DNA of 64,000 bases from assembly GCF_003569805.1 (NCBI RefSeq), contig NZ_KZ984052.1, positions 133,961-197,960 on the forward strand, written 5' to 3'. Origin of the DNA: Microbacterium halotolerans. GTDB lineage: Bacteria; Actinomycetota; Actinomycetes; Actinomycetales; Microbacteriaceae. This document shows, piece after piece, positions 1 to 7,892 of the stretch (positions within the stretch are counted from its first letter, which is position 1; every line of letters begins with the position of its first letter). The translations under genes were made by a program, and so were the position numbers. The notes beneath the pieces were generated by a model, which saw only the letters and a list, made by a program, of their open reading frames with translations, ran no database searches and was not told where the DNA came from.

Positions 1-2
1 CC

Positions 3-671
3 GAACCCACCAGCCGAGAGGTGTTCGATATCTGGCTAAAGCATGCTGCTGGGCGAACGCCAACCGTTCATGCGCGCGAGAAACTTGTCGAAGCCCGACG
101 TCTTATTCACTATGAAGGCGAGTATGCGGCAGGAGTGACGATTGCAGCGACTGCTGTGGAAGTGCTGTGCGATGCGGTGCTGTCCGCGCTTCTCTGGGAG
201 TCCGCGTTCAGTGATCCTACTTGTGATCTAGAACAAGCGCTCAAAGAGGCCGCATCAGTATTCTCGAACGACGTCACACCCTTGAAGCGCGCGACCAGCG
301 AACTGGCACCCCGCCTGGGCGGTGACTGGACAAGCGAGAAGAGCCCCTGGAAAGAGCATCGCGGATGTGTCGCTGCGCTCAGGAATCGAATCGTTCACGC
401 AGGATATGAACCTGCGCGACAGGAAGCGCTCGAGGTTCTTCAGAAAGCGCATGACACGCAGCATTTCATCATCACGCGACTGGCGGCACGGGCGAAGGAT
501 CATCCGCGGGTGACATATCTGTTCGTAGGGAAAGAAGGCCTTGAGAAGCGTGGTCAGTACTCGCATCATATGAAGACCTTCTTTGAAGAAACTGTGTTTC
601 AGGAACCCTCGTGCGTCGAGTCGTTTACTGGATGGCACCAGGCGCTGATAGACATAGTGAACGAGCAATGA
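3..671 (+). CDS. HEPN-like protein, probably cut by the left window edge
   Basis: The frame is open from the first bases of the window and a GTG occurs at 21, so the true start may lie outside; from that GTG the product has 216 residues. It is mostly helical. The segment RNRIVHAG (about residues 121-128) matches the R-x4-H active-site pattern of HEPN ribonucleases, and upstream helices rich in A, V and E fit that four-helix fold. HEPN proteins in mobile elements are often toxins or abortive-infection nucleases, and other defence genes lie further along this element. No named family is recognised. The HEPN assignment rests on the motif and the helical look only. Confidence 0.6.
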   Translation, partial: EPTSREVFDIWLKHAAGRTPTVHAREKLVEARRLIHYEGEYAAGVTIAATAVEVLCDAVLSALLWESAFSDPTCDLEQALKEAASVFSNDVTPLKRATSELAPRLGGDWTSEKSPWKEHRGCVAALRNRIVHAGYEPARQEALEVLQKAHDTQHFIITRLAARAKDHPRVTYLFVGKEGLEKRGQYSHHMKTFFEETVFQEPSCVESFTGWHQALIDIVNEQ

Positions 672-1011
672 GGTGAGTCGGTGCTTCGGGGCGACCCGAG
701 CATCACGCCAGCGTAGCGGTGTCCTTGAGGTGGATGACATGGAGCTGATAGGTGGGACCAATGCGTTGCGTGGCGACGCGTTCAGGCCTTTTCCTACTTT
801 CTTGCAAACCGTACGCTCATAGCGGAGGAAGGGCGGGAAGGCTCGCAAAGTCGTTGTCGTGACATTCACGGACGGGCCGCCAGCGATTCCTCGCTGACAG
901 GCAATCGGCAGTGGGTGTGGGGCTGAGTTAGAGTGGAAGGCGCAGCAGCCGCGCAGTCACTACTTGGAGGTGGTCGACGACAGGTTCTTCAGCTCGCGCG
1001 AGCGGCAACTC
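672..1011. other. Gap without a convincing gene
   Basis: This stretch separates the HEPN-like gene from the convergent lipoprotein gene. Open frames exist on both strands, but none has a ribosome-binding site together with a protein-like composition. No strong hairpin was seen. Confidence 0.4.
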
Positions 1012-1500
1012 TCAATCCTCTACTTCCCAATGATGAGTGCAGAGATCGGATACGGCCTTCATGCTGGTGCGAAAAGCGAGCCATCTGCGAGTTGAAATCT
1101 CGCCGGTCTCAAGGTACTCGTCTGCGGTATCTGCCGTCTCGGTGGCGAGACTTGCTATCAACATCTCTATGTCGCTTCCGCCCGTGTCGCCGACGTCGAG
1201 TGCCTCGTCACCGAGCGTAAAGGCGAGCTTTTGCAGTGCCGCTCCGTACTCTTCTGGCGTTGGCGACTCGCGTGTTGCATCCCCGAATTCGCCGACGGCG
1301 ATATTGGATGCGACGCAAGCAGCAGCCTTGTTCATTGCTTGCGTCACAGCGGGATTCGGGGTGCTAGCAGGCTCAGCTGGCTGGGAGGTTGCCAGAGGTG
1401 TTCGCTCTTCTGAAGCCAGAGCTGAGCAACCAACGGACGCGACCAGCAGTCCGCAGGTGAGCGAGAGGCTCAGACCCACACGCAACGTCCGCGATATCAC
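1012..1500 (-). CDS. Small putative lipoprotein
   Basis: The 162-residue product starts with a typical export signal: positively charged MISRTLR, a hydrophobic stretch, then VASVGC as lipobox. After the cysteine comes a Ser/Thr/Pro-rich linker and a soluble, acidic helical domain that contains two cysteines (AAACVAS and DLCTHH) which could form a disulfide outside the cell. No family is recognised. Small lipoproteins on mobilizable elements may act in surface or entry exclusion, but nothing here shows that. Confidence 0.75.
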   Translation of the reverse strand: MISRTLRVGLSLSLTCGLLVASVGCSALASEERTPLATSQPAEPASTPNPAVTQAMNKAAACVASNIAVGEFGDATRESPTPEEYGAALQKLAFTLGDEALDVGDTGGSDIEMLIASLATETADTADEYLETGEISTRRWLAFRTSMKAVSDLCTHHWEVED

Positions 1501-1672
1501 GAGCTCAATATTATGGTCTTGCCTCGATCTTTCGCCCGTTCGAGAGGGCGTGTCTGCTTTCGTCTCCAGGCTTGAGGAGTGACTCTGTCGCCGAGGTGTG
1601 ACGAACGGCCGGGTACCCGTCGTGCGCGACAGTCCTCCAGCTCGGGGCCCTCTGGGTCGCGGTGGGTGGACG

Positions 1673-1855
1673 ATGCGAGGGCAACAGATTTCAGGAGTGG
1701 GCGCGCACCTGCTCGATCCCGGAGGGTCGAACGGCGTTTTCTATGACGGCGAGAGCCACTACTACATCGACGGCGCAGTCGAGATGACCGGGCAATTGAA
1801 TGTTCTGCGGTACGACGTGGCGACCAGGGTTCACGAGGGAGTCACAGTCGGCTAA
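1673..1855 (+). CDS. Possible small protein (60 aa)
   Basis: An ATG at 1673 opens a short frame whose second half (HYYIDGAVEM, then VLRYDVATRV) looks like an ordinary beta-rich protein. A purine-rich stretch lies upstream, but spacing is poor. It may be a surviving piece of a larger gene. Weak case. Confidence 0.35.
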   Translation: MRGQQISGVGAHLLDPGGSNGVFYDGESHYYIDGAVEMTGQLNVLRYDVATRVHEGVTVG

Positions 1856-1990
1856 TGCGGCCTTCTGCCGCGCGGCCATATTGCGCGCATCTCGGCGCGC
1901 TCGCATGCCTGGTGACGTCCACGGGTCAGCCTTCTTCGGTCAACGCGGCGTTGATGCAGTCCCAGACGCGGTGAGTGGCCTCCGAGTTGG

Positions 1991-2370
1991 TCATGCGACA
2001 AAGGTGGGGGAGAGCTCGGGAAACCTCGCCTCCCAGGCCTTGCGGATGTACTCGGGGAGACCGAGGGCGCTCCAGAGCCTGATCAGACTGCCACGATCCA
2101 CGTACTCGGCGAGTTTGGCAGTGAGTGGGCCGCGCGCAGCACGATGCGGAGCATTGCGCAGAGTTCTTTGTCATCATCCAGGTCGAACGGGTCCGGAGGG
2201 TTCCACAGCAGGTGGTTCGGCAGGGTGACCTCCCCGGTCGTCGGCCCATGCAGGTCGTCGAGGGAGTCAGCGACGACGAACGAGGGTGTATACGACACGT
2301 GGTCCATGATGATCGCTCCCTCCGGCATGTTGACCCGGTTGCCAACTTGCCCATGAGTACGAGCTCTCGC
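1991..2370 (-). pseudogene. Decayed gene with a frameshift near 2120
   Basis: Read on the minus strand, one frame gives MPEGAIIMDHVSYTPSFVV followed by an acidic, protein-like stretch ending in MLRIVLRAAHS. The reading then makes sense only after a frame change near 2120, giving AKLAEYVDRGSLIRLW, LGLPEYIRKAWEARFP and a stop at 1991-1993. The two halves join into one plausible acidic protein, so this looks like a gene broken by an indel. Family unknown. It lies downstream of the XRE gene and may once have shared its transcript. Confidence 0.5.
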
Positions 2371-2695
2371 GGAGCTGCTGCTGGTCCGAACTGACCTGGC
2401 GCATGGTTCTGGTCATTGCTGTTCGCATGTTGCTCCTCCGGTCTCCTGTGCGGGACCCCGCTGCGCACGGTTGATGCCGGCGGTCCAAGTGCGACCACAG
2501 CGCGGCTCGCGGCAGTCTGATCGCGTGGTCGACGCCATGTAGAGGAAGGCCGTGGGCGAGCACCAAGTCTCGGCTGGCTCCGGCTTCGTTCATCTCAATG
2601 TTGTCGTGAACGACGGTGTCGTGTGTCCAGTCGACGAGCATGAGGGTACTGATGGATGCCTCCACGAAGTGGTGCAGGTCCTCCGAATGCTGTTG

Positions 2696-2926
2696 CTAGT
2701 CCTCGTCGGCACTCGCGTCGAGAACGACCGAAGGTGACACCGCCAGCTGTTTCGCCAATGCGTCCACGGAATCGAGCGTGAGGTTCCTCTCACCGCGTTC
2801 GACGCCGGCGAGGTATCGCGGCGTCACCTGGAGCTGTTCCGCGAGCTGTTCTTGTGTGAGCCCGCGAGCACGGCGCAGTGCGCGCAGCTGCGCACCGAGC
2901 GACGATTTGAGAGCTTCAGAAGGCAC
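2696..2926 (-). CDS. Small XRE-family DNA-binding protein
   Basis: The 76-residue product is almost entirely an HTH_3/XRE domain: LGAQLRALRRARGLTQEQLA, then a recognition-helix region around TPRYLAGVERGER, then a third helix around DSVDALAKQLAVSP. Such proteins are repressors or antitoxins. After its TAG stop the same frame stays open for about 140 further codons, which suggests a C-terminal part may have been lost by a nonsense change. The DNA downstream is decayed, so a former toxin partner is possible. Confidence 0.8.
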   Translation of the reverse strand: MPSEALKSSLGAQLRALRRARGLTQEQLAEQLQVTPRYLAGVERGERNLTLDSVDALAKQLAVSPSVVLDASADED

Positions 2927-3136
2927 TACTCAACCGTCGAATGAGGAATCTATGACTACCAGGTACTCATCAGTTCCACTATGCTCGATATCGCGCTATT
3001 GCTGGGGGAGGAAGAGCAGTCGCATCATGACCGAGAAGAATGACGTCGCCGTGTGGCGGCCAGGACGAATCGCACGAGCCCTCATTGCTTCGGCCCGAAC
3101 CTCGGGCCGAATACAGGGATCCAGAGGCACATCAGG

Positions 3137-3952
3137 ATGCACGCGATGACCGCCGGCAACCGCGCGCAGTTGGAGGAACGTCTCGCGCTGCTGCACAACC
3201 TCTTGTCTCAAGCCCAGGAGATACCGGCGCGAGTGGATGCGATCTACGCTCACCACGCACGTCGGTATCTGCCGTTCCGTGACAAGTGGGGCGGTGGGGC
3301 TTACATCGGCCTCGTGCTCGCTGGCACGCTCGCGCTGTACGTGGTGCTGGCGATCTTCGTCTTCGGAGCGCTGATGATCCTTGCGCTCATCGACGCTGTG
3401 GACGGCCAGTCGCCCGGCCGGACGTGGCTCACGGACGTGCCGCTCATGCAGCTGGCGCTTCTGGTCGCGTTCGCACTATCGTTCTTCGTTGCAGCGTTCG
3501 CGGTGAAGCGCCACAACGCCCGACTCGTTCGCGCGAACGAGAAGATCGCGGCGCAGAACGAGCAGATCGCGCAGCAGATCCAGCGCGACATCACTCCTGA
3601 GATGCAGTCCCTGGACAACCAGCTCAAGACAGTGCAGAGGCAGTACCGGAGCGAGCGGTTCGCCGACTGGTTCCCCGAGACGTATCAGACGCTTGAGGAT
3701 GTCGCGGCGTGCTGGCAGCTCGTGCACGATCATCAGGCGTCGACCGTCCAAGAGGTGATCAACGTGTATCGGCAGGAGCTGCACAACCAGTATCTGCGCG
3801 ATGCCGCCGACGCGCAGCTCGCCGAGCAGCAGCGCACGGCGCGCGCGGTGATGCTCGGGAACGTCATCAACGCCGCGGGTCACGCCGCCACGATCGGCAC
3901 GATCCGTGACGAAGGGGCGGCCACGCGCGCAGCGATGCCGCGCGTCGAGTAG
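3137..3952 (+). CDS. Membrane protein with a cytoplasmic coiled coil
   Basis: I take the ATG at 3137 (MHAMTAGN). The 271-residue product has a short helical N-terminus, two strong membrane segments (about residues 55-80 and 100-120), then a long coiled-coil-like region (ANEKIAAQNEQIAQQIQ onward) with heptad-like spacing, and a charged, Gln-rich tail. The layout is an inner-membrane anchor with a helical cytoplasmic rod. No family is recognised. The gene stands alone between decayed DNA and the lsr2-like gene. Confidence 0.75.
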   Translation: MHAMTAGNRAQLEERLALLHNLLSQAQEIPARVDAIYAHHARRYLPFRDKWGGGAYIGLVLAGTLALYVVLAIFVFGALMILALIDAVDGQSPGRTWLTDVPLMQLALLVAFALSFFVAAFAVKRHNARLVRANEKIAAQNEQIAQQIQRDITPEMQSLDNQLKTVQRQYRSERFADWFPETYQTLEDVAACWQLVHDHQASTVQEVINVYRQELHNQYLRDAADAQLAEQQRTARAVMLGNVINAAGHAATIGTIRDEGAATRAAMPRVE

Positions 3953-4103
3953 GCCGCCGTGCATATGACAAAGCCCCCTGACGCGCGCTGCGCGACGGTG
4001 AACCGGCCCTGCAGATAACCGGCCTGAAAGACACACACCACAGACCCGAGCGACCGCTGCGTCGCTGTCCATTGAAGAGAGGTAAGAGCGAACAGGAGTA
4101 CAC

Positions 4104-4442
4104 ATGGCAACGCGCTATATCGTGGTGTCGGACCTGAGTGGAGAGTACGAGGCAGAGTCGGTACGAGTCGGATTCGACGGCACGTGGTACGAGCTGGACG
4201 CGACAGAGTCGGAGCGAGTCGAGCTCGAGAAGACGCTGCGGCCGTATCTCCAGGTGGGACGGAAGTCGACTTCCACCTCGTCTCGGACTCCGACGGCGCG
4301 CGTCGTGCCGCCGATGCGCCATCGCGAGCGTGCGGCGATCCGCGAGTGGGCACGGGGGCAGGGCTTCACCATCGCAGATCGCGGGCGGATCCCATACCGG
4401 ATCTGGCGCGCGTACCAGGAGGCTGCTGTCACGGTTCAGTAG
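4104..4442 (+). CDS. lsr2: Lsr2-family nucleoid-associated protein
   Basis: This 112-residue protein has the two-part Lsr2 layout: an N-terminal beta-rich dimerisation region (residues 1-50) with the VRVGFDGTWYELD strand pattern, a Ser/Thr/Arg linker, and a C-terminal DNA-binding domain with IREWARGQG and the RGR minor-groove motif at residues 93-95. Lsr2 is the actinobacterial H-NS analogue and silences AT-rich foreign DNA. A copy on a mobile element may quiet the element itself or act in trans on the host. A good AGGAG ribosome-binding site precedes the ATG. Confidence 0.93.
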   Translation: MATRYIVVSDLSGEYEAESVRVGFDGTWYELDATESERVELEKTLRPYLQVGRKSTSTSSRTPTARVVPPMRHRERAAIREWARGQGFTIADRGRIPYRIWRAYQEAAVTVQ

Positions 4443-4563
4443 ACGATCTGCGGAACGGCACGTGACGGTCTCGCGAGTTCGTCAGGCGTCCGACTTCTCC
4501 AGCCCGAGCGTCTGGTGGCGTGTTATCGGCTTTGAAGTCCTGTACGGAGGTCATAGCGGCACG

Positions 4564-4626
4564 CGACGCCGCGCCCTCCGGCGCAGTGACGGCACGGCTA
4601 TCACTGCGCCGGAGGGCGCGGCGTCG
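4564..4626. terminator. Long perfect hairpin (26-bp stem, 11-nt loop)
   Basis: The arms 4564-4589 and 4601-4626 are perfectly complementary over 26 bp and GC-rich, with an 11-nt loop. The hairpin lies between the convergent lsr2-like gene and the small gene ending at 4640, so it could end transcription from both sides. There is no T-run on either flank, and the stem is longer than most intrinsic terminators. Confidence 0.6.
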
Positions 4627-4639
4627 TGCGGTCGACGAT

Positions 4640-4930
4640 TCAGGAGTCGATGAGCATGTCTTGAGCCGCCATGCGGATCTTGGCCGCCAACTCAACCACG
4701 AGCCGATTCACGTCGATGTCGTGCCCATCGTGCCACGCGTGGATCGACGCTTCGTCGACGTCGACGTCACGGTCTCTTCCGGCAGTGCCGGCAATGCGCA
4801 CGACGAGTCGTTCCTTCTGCTCGACCGGTTCGAACTCGACCGGTTCGTCGAGTTCGAACGAGCGCTCCGTTTCGCGGATCGCAGCCCTCGTGACGTTGAT
4901 CGCGTTGATGGCGAAGAGCTCGCCGATCAT
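4640..4930 (-). CDS. Small acidic protein, unknown function
   Basis: The 96-residue frame starts at ATG 4930 (MIGELFAINAINVTRAAIRE). It is acidic, with a middle section rich in E, V and D, and ends in helices around VVELAAKIRMAAQDML. An upstream minus-strand frame ends in a TGA that overlaps this ATG as ATGA, which suggests translational coupling to a small upstream frame that lacks a clear start. No family recognised. Confidence 0.55.
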   Translation of the reverse strand: MIGELFAINAINVTRAAIRETERSFELDEPVEFEPVEQKERLVVRIAGTAGRDRDVDVDEASIHAWHDGHDIDVNRLVVELAAKIRMAAQDMLIDS

Positions 4931-5183
4931 TGCACGTTCCGGGACGGGTCGATGATGCTCTGGGCCTTGTGCGCGAAGCAAACGACCGCGATGTACTCCA
5001 GCGTGGTCAGCACTGACCGTCGGATCGGGTTCGCAGTCGCTACCGCATTCAGCGCACGTGCAAGAGCTGTTGTGCTCGAATCCGAAGGGGGCGATGCTCA
5101 TGGTTCGACCCGACGTCGACTCGGACTGTCTGATGAAGGCCGACCCTCGTCGTGCGACGGCGAAGTCGGAGCCTGCCAATAGC

Positions 5184-6047
5184 ATGGGCGCTATGGCAGC
5201 TAAGGATGAGGTCGAACGCAGCGGGTCCAAGTTCTCCCAGGCTTTGGAAGCCGCGGTCCGGTTGCCGGGCGTGCGGATCAACCGAGCAGCCTATCTTCGC
5301 AATGCGCTCAAGCGTCACTGCACCGACGAGCAGATCGAACAGGCCATTGTGGGAAGTCCTGCCGCTGCGGGCATCCCTTTCGAGATCATCACGGAAGCGG
5401 CGAACACCTCGATCAAGTACGAAACCGCGAAGGTCACCGGGATCTCGACGGTCGCCGGCATCCCCGGTGGCCTCGCGATGATCGGCACGGTGCCTGCCGA
5501 TCTCGCTCAGTACATGGGCCACATGGTTCGGATCGTCCAGAAGCTCGCGTACATCTACAGCTGGCCCGATCTGCTCGCTGACGAGGGCGAGGAGCTGGAC
5601 GAGGCGACCGAAGGCATGCTGGTTCTCTTCATCGGTGTCATGTTCGGCGCGCACCTCGCCCAGAGCGGAGTGACGAAGGCCGCGACCATGATCTCCGCGC
5701 AAGTCGCGAAGAAGCTCCCTCAACAAGCGTTGACTAAAGGGGCGATCTACCCCATCGTGAAGAAGGTCGCTACGTACCTCGGCGCGCGCATGACCACGCA
5801 GATATTTGCCAGCGGTGTCGCGAAGGTCGTCCCAGTCATCGGGGGACTTGTCTCCGGTGGTGTCACGCTTGGCACGTTCTTGCCGATGGCGAAGCGACTC
5901 CAGAAGCATCTCGCCAGCCTCGAGCTGACCAAGCCTGACCTCCGACCGCAGGATGACGACATCGTCACGCAGGAAGTAGTCGACGACGATCCGCAGGAGA
6001 GCGAGCACGCTTCGTCTGACCTGATCAGCGAGGACAAGACTCACTGA
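5184..6047 (+). CDS. EcsC-family-like protein
   Basis: I choose ATG 5184 (MGAMAAKDEV); ATG 5193 is equally possible. The 287-residue product has the pattern of the EcsC family: a helical N-terminus, a Gly-rich segment VAGIPGGLAMIGTVPADLA, the helix QYMGHMVRIVQKLAYIYSWP, and a second Gly-rich hydrophobic segment (VVPVIGGLVSGGVTLG). The C-terminus is an acidic tail. The biochemical role of EcsC proteins is unsettled; a membrane-associated role is likely. The next plus-strand gene is the Mrr-like nuclease. Confidence 0.65.
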   Translation: MGAMAAKDEVERSGSKFSQALEAAVRLPGVRINRAAYLRNALKRHCTDEQIEQAIVGSPAAAGIPFEIITEAANTSIKYETAKVTGISTVAGIPGGLAMIGTVPADLAQYMGHMVRIVQKLAYIYSWPDLLADEGEELDEATEGMLVLFIGVMFGAHLAQSGVTKAATMISAQVAKKLPQQALTKGAIYPIVKKVATYLGARMTTQIFASGVAKVVPVIGGLVSGGVTLGTFLPMAKRLQKHLASLELTKPDLRPQDDDIVTQEVVDDDPQESEHASSDLISEDKTH

Positions 6048-6162
6048 TCAGCTCCTTTTGATGTGTACTGCGTCGGCTGCTCACCCTGTCTGGGAATCTG
6101 CGCTCCGAGCATCTCGGCCATCGCGAAGCAGAAGATTGCAGTTTGACGCTACGGACGATCCG

Positions 6163-6255
6163 TCAGCTGGTCGCGGTCTTGCACGCCACGGCAAGCTCAT
6201 CTACCGCGCGCACCGCTCTCTCCTCGGGGTACACGATGCGGACCGGCTCCGACAC
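6163..6255 (-). CDS. Possible 30-residue ORF with a strong ribosome-binding site
   Basis: A GTG at 6255 follows an AAGGAGG motif closely and opens a 30-codon frame (SEPVRIVYPEERAVRAVD onward) ending in TGA at 6163. Composition looks protein-like. It occupies the otherwise empty 430-bp gap between the EcsC-like and Mrr-like genes. It could also be the remnant of a longer gene. Confidence 0.35.
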   Translation of the reverse strand: MSEPVRIVYPEERAVRAVDELAVACKTATS

Positions 6256-6477
6256 GACGCCTCCTTGGCAACGCTGGAAACGAAGTTGCGCGTTACTCCT
6301 GTTGCTCACGTTGTTCGCACGTCGTCGACAGCAGCCCAATACGAACCACCGACATTCCGTTCGTGCACGCTGACCCGTCGGGTGACGCAGACCCGTGACG
6401 CCGACGTCCGGCAGAGCCAGTTGTTGTCATTTTCCCGGAGAAGCTGTCGTGTCCGGACCCCTGCATACGATGGGCCC

Positions 6478-7341
6478 GTGGCAGAACAATGGAATGACGA
6501 GTTGAGGATCCCTGCGATCCGTTACGGGGAGCAGCTTGCCGCTCATCACCCCAACGTCTGGGATCCGGCGGACACGCTGAGCGCAGCCGCCAAGGCTCAG
6601 GCGGAGTCGTGGGCAGTTAAAGCGGTGCCTGTCAAAGCGCCGCACGGCAAGGTTCCGACGATTCTGCTTTTCTGCATCGGGTTTGTCGTATTCATCACAG
6701 GTTTCGTCGTCGGCGATGAAGCAATCACACCGATGCTCGTACTTTGGCTCGGCATCAGCTTCGTGTTCGCGCTCTCGGCGCTCGGCGTGGTGAAGAGCTT
6801 CGAGAGGAACACAGCAGAGGCGGAGAAGCGCCGTGTCGACGCCGTGCAGGTCGTCGTCCGAACCTTCTTCGCCACGATCGACGAACGACGCAACGCCGCC
6901 CGCAACTACACGCCGCCTGAGCCGGGCGACAGCACCGCCGCCCGGAGATCTCGCGCTCCTGCCCCGCAGCCGCAGCCCTACGGTGTCAGCCCGCAGGGCG
7001 CGGAAGAGATCGTCGCGGTGTGGATGCGGTATCTGGGCGAAGACGATGCGGCGACGACCCAGTACTCCGGCGACGGCGGCGTGGACGTGACGAGCCTGCA
7101 CTACATCGCGCAGGTGAAGCACTACACCGGCACGGTCGGTGTCGGAGAGGTGCGTGAGTTCGCCGGCGTCGCCGGTGTCGATGGCCGTCGTGCGCTGTTC
7201 TTCACCAGCGGCCAGTATGCGCGTGGCGCGATCGACTTCGCCGATAACGCCGGCATCGCCCTGTTCCGCTACGACGTGCACCACGGCGAGCTCGTGGGAG
7301 CGAATCTGCGCGGGACGCACGCGATGGAGAACGGGCTCTAG
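6478..7341 (+). CDS. Membrane-anchored Mrr-like restriction endonuclease
   Basis: Starting at GTG 6478, the 287-residue product has a soluble N-terminus, two membrane segments (about 60-79 and 84-105), a Pro/Ala/Arg linker, and a C-terminal Mrr_cat-type PD-(D/E)xK domain. The catalytic signature is visible: GVDV (D203) followed by AQVK (residues 211-214), then a Gly/Val segment and LFFTSGQYARGAIDFA, typical of Mrr-like enzymes that cleave modified or foreign DNA. The membrane anchor suggests action near the site of DNA entry. A decayed relative lies at about 16,973-17,270. Confidence 0.8.
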   Translation: MAEQWNDELRIPAIRYGEQLAAHHPNVWDPADTLSAAAKAQAESWAVKAVPVKAPHGKVPTILLFCIGFVVFITGFVVGDEAITPMLVLWLGISFVFALSALGVVKSFERNTAEAEKRRVDAVQVVVRTFFATIDERRNAARNYTPPEPGDSTAARRSRAPAPQPQPYGVSPQGAEEIVAVWMRYLGEDDAATTQYSGDGGVDVTSLHYIAQVKHYTGTVGVGEVREFAGVAGVDGRRALFFTSGQYARGAIDFADNAGIALFRYDVHHGELVGANLRGTHAMENGL

Positions 7342-7892
7342 AACAGTCCTTGTTCGGCGGCCCACTCGGTGAATCCGCCTCTGTGGAAGGGGAGGCGGTA
7401 TTCGCCGGTGATGAGATCGTCGGCGAGGTCGGAGACCATGGCCACCGTGAGTTTCTTCTCGTGGATGGCGTCGACGAGAAGCGCAAGCGTACGCCGGCTG
7501 TTCAGGCCTGCCTGTTTTGCGATGTTGTGAGCCACCCCGTCGTCGATGAGGAGCTCGTGGCCCCGGGTTCTGCCGAGAGCCAGGACCCCGCACTCACCTC
7601 GGTTCCGTTCTCCGACCGCGAGCTGCTGTTCGAACTCGGCGAACGCCTGCAGAAAGGCCTGATCGGTGCTGCGGTCGACCGTGATCCAGTCGGCATCGAG
7701 CACCAGCCCCAAGGCTGGATCGGTCCGGCTCTGGTCTTTGAGCTCGACCTCGACACTCTCCGGGATCCACACCTGATGGTCACGCGTCAGATGCTTCAGC
7801 ACGCCGAGCCATCCCTGTAGCGCGAAGTGACGCAGCGGACCGGTGTCGAATACGATTCCCGGCCGTGGCTCTGTCACGACGCGTACTGCCAC
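7338..7892 (-). CDS. PIN-like domain protein, candidate toxin
   Basis: The 184-residue product begins its fold with VFDTGPLRHFAL, which carries the first PIN-type aspartate, followed by acidic residues around VEVELKD, GECGVLALGR, and LLIDDGVAHNIAKQAGL. This layout matches the DUF3368-type PIN-like family of metal-dependent RNases. It overlaps the upstream XRE-ImmA gene by 19 bp in the same direction, so the two are coupled. The pair looks like a toxin with a regulator or antitoxin encoded first. Toxin activity is inferred, not shown. Confidence 0.75.
   Translation of the reverse strand: MAVRVVTEPRPGIVFDTGPLRHFALQGWLGVLKHLTRDHQVWIPESVEVELKDQSRTDPALGLVLDADWITVDRSTDQAFLQAFAEFEQQLAVGERNRGECGVLALGRTRGHELLIDDGVAHNIAKQAGLNSRRTLALLVDAIHEKKLTVAMVSDLADDLITGEYRLPFHRGGFTEWAAEQGLF

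Noticed and set aside
4520-5182. 220-codon plus-strand frame opposite the small acidic gene
   Set aside because: Palindrome and antisense sequence produce it; the minus-strand product is more protein-like and the frame runs through the hairpin.
6058-6477. N-terminal extension of the Mrr-like nuclease back to 6058
   Set aside because: The extra residues are rich in Arg, Ser and Thr with no domain pattern; GTG 6478 starts the conserved, protein-like part.
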